The notes under the pieces: generated by a model | Told to the model about the DNA's origin: nothing | Databases searched by the model: none | What the model saw: only the letters and a program-made list of their open reading frames with translations | Program-made: the position numbers and the translations under genes | Part shown: positions 33,601-33,817 of the stretch, piece by piece | How positions within the stretch are numbered: position 1 is the stretch's first letter | Layout of the letters: every line of letters begins with the position of its first letter | Origin: a virus | Reading direction: 5' to 3' (one strand) | IMG/VR virus record: IMGVR_UViG_3300026268_000006 | Location: 1-33,817 of that record | Length of the DNA: 33,817 nt

Positions 33601-33817
33601 GTATTTGAAATACTAAATTCTCAAGGACAACGAATCCAAGTTGTAGCACTAGGTAACGATCTTGAAGTTATTACTAGAACCGGAACAGTCATTTATGATG
33701 CAAACGGGGTTATTCAGGTAGAACTAAAAAATGGTAATACTATAAGTGCCCAAAAAATTGCTACAACTACAAGTGATCCGTTTAGATGGAGACCTAAAAA
33801 TACACCAATTAAAGTTA
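30628..33817 (+). CDS. Alpha/beta-hydrolase fused to Ig-like tail repeats (3' end outside window)
   Basis: The reading frame stays open from ATG 30628 to the window edge, at least 1063 codons. Residues about 75-330 form an esterase domain like PHB-depolymerase/feruloyl-esterase (LpqC-type) enzymes: ILLHGSGSNG oxyanion loop at 97-104, nucleophile S170 in GISNG, D242 in HGALDTTVPY and H310 in GNTHTVET, in the right order for a triad. Residues about 335-810 hold putative Ig-like (He_PIG-type) repeats, each marked by TLPPGL, TLPPGI or FPPGMTL followed by a G.L.G turn. From about 820 the sequence (YSNLFVKPFLKQAQRTLYSN, PNDPEFGLQ, NIKMLIYAG) matches, as I recall, marine T4-like structural proteins. 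It is probably a virion protein carrying a surface-degrading esterase. A late octamer and AAAGGG support the start. Confidence 0.88.
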   Translation, partial: MLPQWTQLSGYTLATLEERVTASLTLPLAPSSADLGSLFVPDTTALSSAPFPTLENTSDLSITKTWSQEPNGYTYPVAVRIPSIPELSTKKVPAVILLHGSGSNGTDTLDAWKNYLGDHIIIAPTGYLNEWNIANETSKAPDMEMLRDLITALKGYNNVDQSKIKFIGISNGGSLVNRAFIEIDDTDIHSYVTIMSQMFDPQYRNNTFYFPTTQTGVTANDYNTASVPFRDKRILTIHGALDTTVPYAGGTAMGVNFLSAQESAFALAKSQGYTGNIIPDGSGVFYGTNDTYYYSYLGGQVTHYKTGNTHTVETYQQEIVRSFMTYVYSTAPDIYLTQGSSTVLALNTSIITLISGTLPPGLRLEDNKLVGTPFEVQRSTEYEFVLRATNSTGIQDRTFKIIVNGPDAPTWTTPEGKLKIGKNNAFYIIDSSIVDFQLEAIDPDLPAGDNLEFYIADGDGTLPPGIRLTSTGRLIGIVDPILALDLRSGSGFYDTTQFDGYPFDFGLKSANGYESYYYDTQGYDTAIETRSPKKLNRFFEFEVSVSDGDTITKRKFVIFLVGDDFLRADNTIMQIGTGIFTADNTFLRTPVWLTPADIGYKRANNYVTIFLDVFDPNTIIGALTYELQQYNDDGSASVFPPGMTLDPVTGEIAGRVPYQPAVTKEYKFTIKARRFTGSNVLMAEKAKTFTVKILGEVESSIEWSTAPSLGSINANFVSTFSVTAKLLDQSIVSKVLYRLTSGTLPPGLTLNYNGELIGKVNQFKMTNTTTGLITYGLSTIDKNLFSLDGSTTTIDRKFKFTIEARDRFGFSAVSREFDITVKDPDNITYSNLFVKPFLKQAQRTLYSNFIGDPNIFTPASIYRPNDPEFGLQKNIKMLIYAGIETKDIREYVARSRMGHSRKRFKLGNLKTAVAKKTGTNDIEYEVIYVEVHDPYDINEKMFDRETFDKVYEDRPKTVRAKHVITNSEKITVDSVEFETMDDVTKEGAGVAVFEILNSQGQRIQVVALGNDLEVITRTGTVIYDANGVIQVELKNGNTISAQKIATTTSDPFRWRPKNTPIKV

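Overview
The window is a 33.8 kb AT-rich piece of a large tailed-phage genome. It looks like the adsorption and accessory region of a T4-like marine myovirus, of the kind known from cyanophages and from phages of SAR11-type heterotrophs. The evidence is an ATP-dependent DNA ligase, several very long fibre proteins with the short N-terminal module 'INIG...NENFTEL', an A-type Fe-S carrier at the head of the tail-fibre operon, a QueD-like protein, 2-oxoglutarate oxygenases, small glycosyltransferases, and octamers of the T4 late-promoter type (consensus TATAAATA). I see no photosynthesis genes, integrase, transposon, CRISPR array or reverse transcriptase, so the host cannot be fixed from this window.

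Layout. 1-127: tRNA-3'-end-like repeats and a consensus sigma70-type promoter. 128-2838: DNA ligase and an unrecognised basic protein. 2847-4735: a fibre-like structural protein, a two-helix membrane protein and a small exported protein. 4732-8934 (minus strand): a 1400-residue tail fibre with a YadA-like section, a beta-propeller-like section and a C-terminal tail-collar domain. 8979-12659: an enzyme island with two glycosyltransferase-like proteins, two tandem 2OG-Fe(II) oxygenases, a QueD-like protein and a cupin/JmjC-like oxygenase. 12703-14299: a membrane-anchored glucosaminidase (probable endolysin) and four small proteins. 14327-14614 (minus): a zinc-ribbon protein. 14686-33817 (plus, open at the right edge): a long structural operon containing the Fe-S carrier, a 2595-residue fibre protein, three further fibre proteins, two subtilisin-like proteases, a YHYH-type protein, and an alpha/beta-hydrolase fused to Ig-like repeats.

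How the genes may work together (inference). The plus-strand operon from 14686 probably builds the adsorption apparatus. It arms that apparatus with surface-degrading activities: two subtilases with I9-like prodomains and a serine esterase. The 8979-12659 island could modify glycans, proteins or nucleotides. The 12703-13618 genes look like lysis functions. Two promoter classes are visible: TTGAC(A/T)-N16/17-TATA(A/G)T before the ligase, the 1546 gene, the QueD-like gene and the lysin, and nATAAATA octamers before structural genes.

The most unexpected signal is not a gene. By eye, the pentamer GCWGC (GCAGC/GCTGC) does not occur anywhere in the window. About fifty Ala-Ala pairs are all written GCG-GCN or GCC-GCN, although single alanines mostly use GCA or GCT. 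This looks like strong restriction- or modification-site avoidance. Other points worth testing are a paired active and degenerate subtilase, leaderless late genes, a copper-site-like fibre tip, and the hydrolase-armed tail protein.
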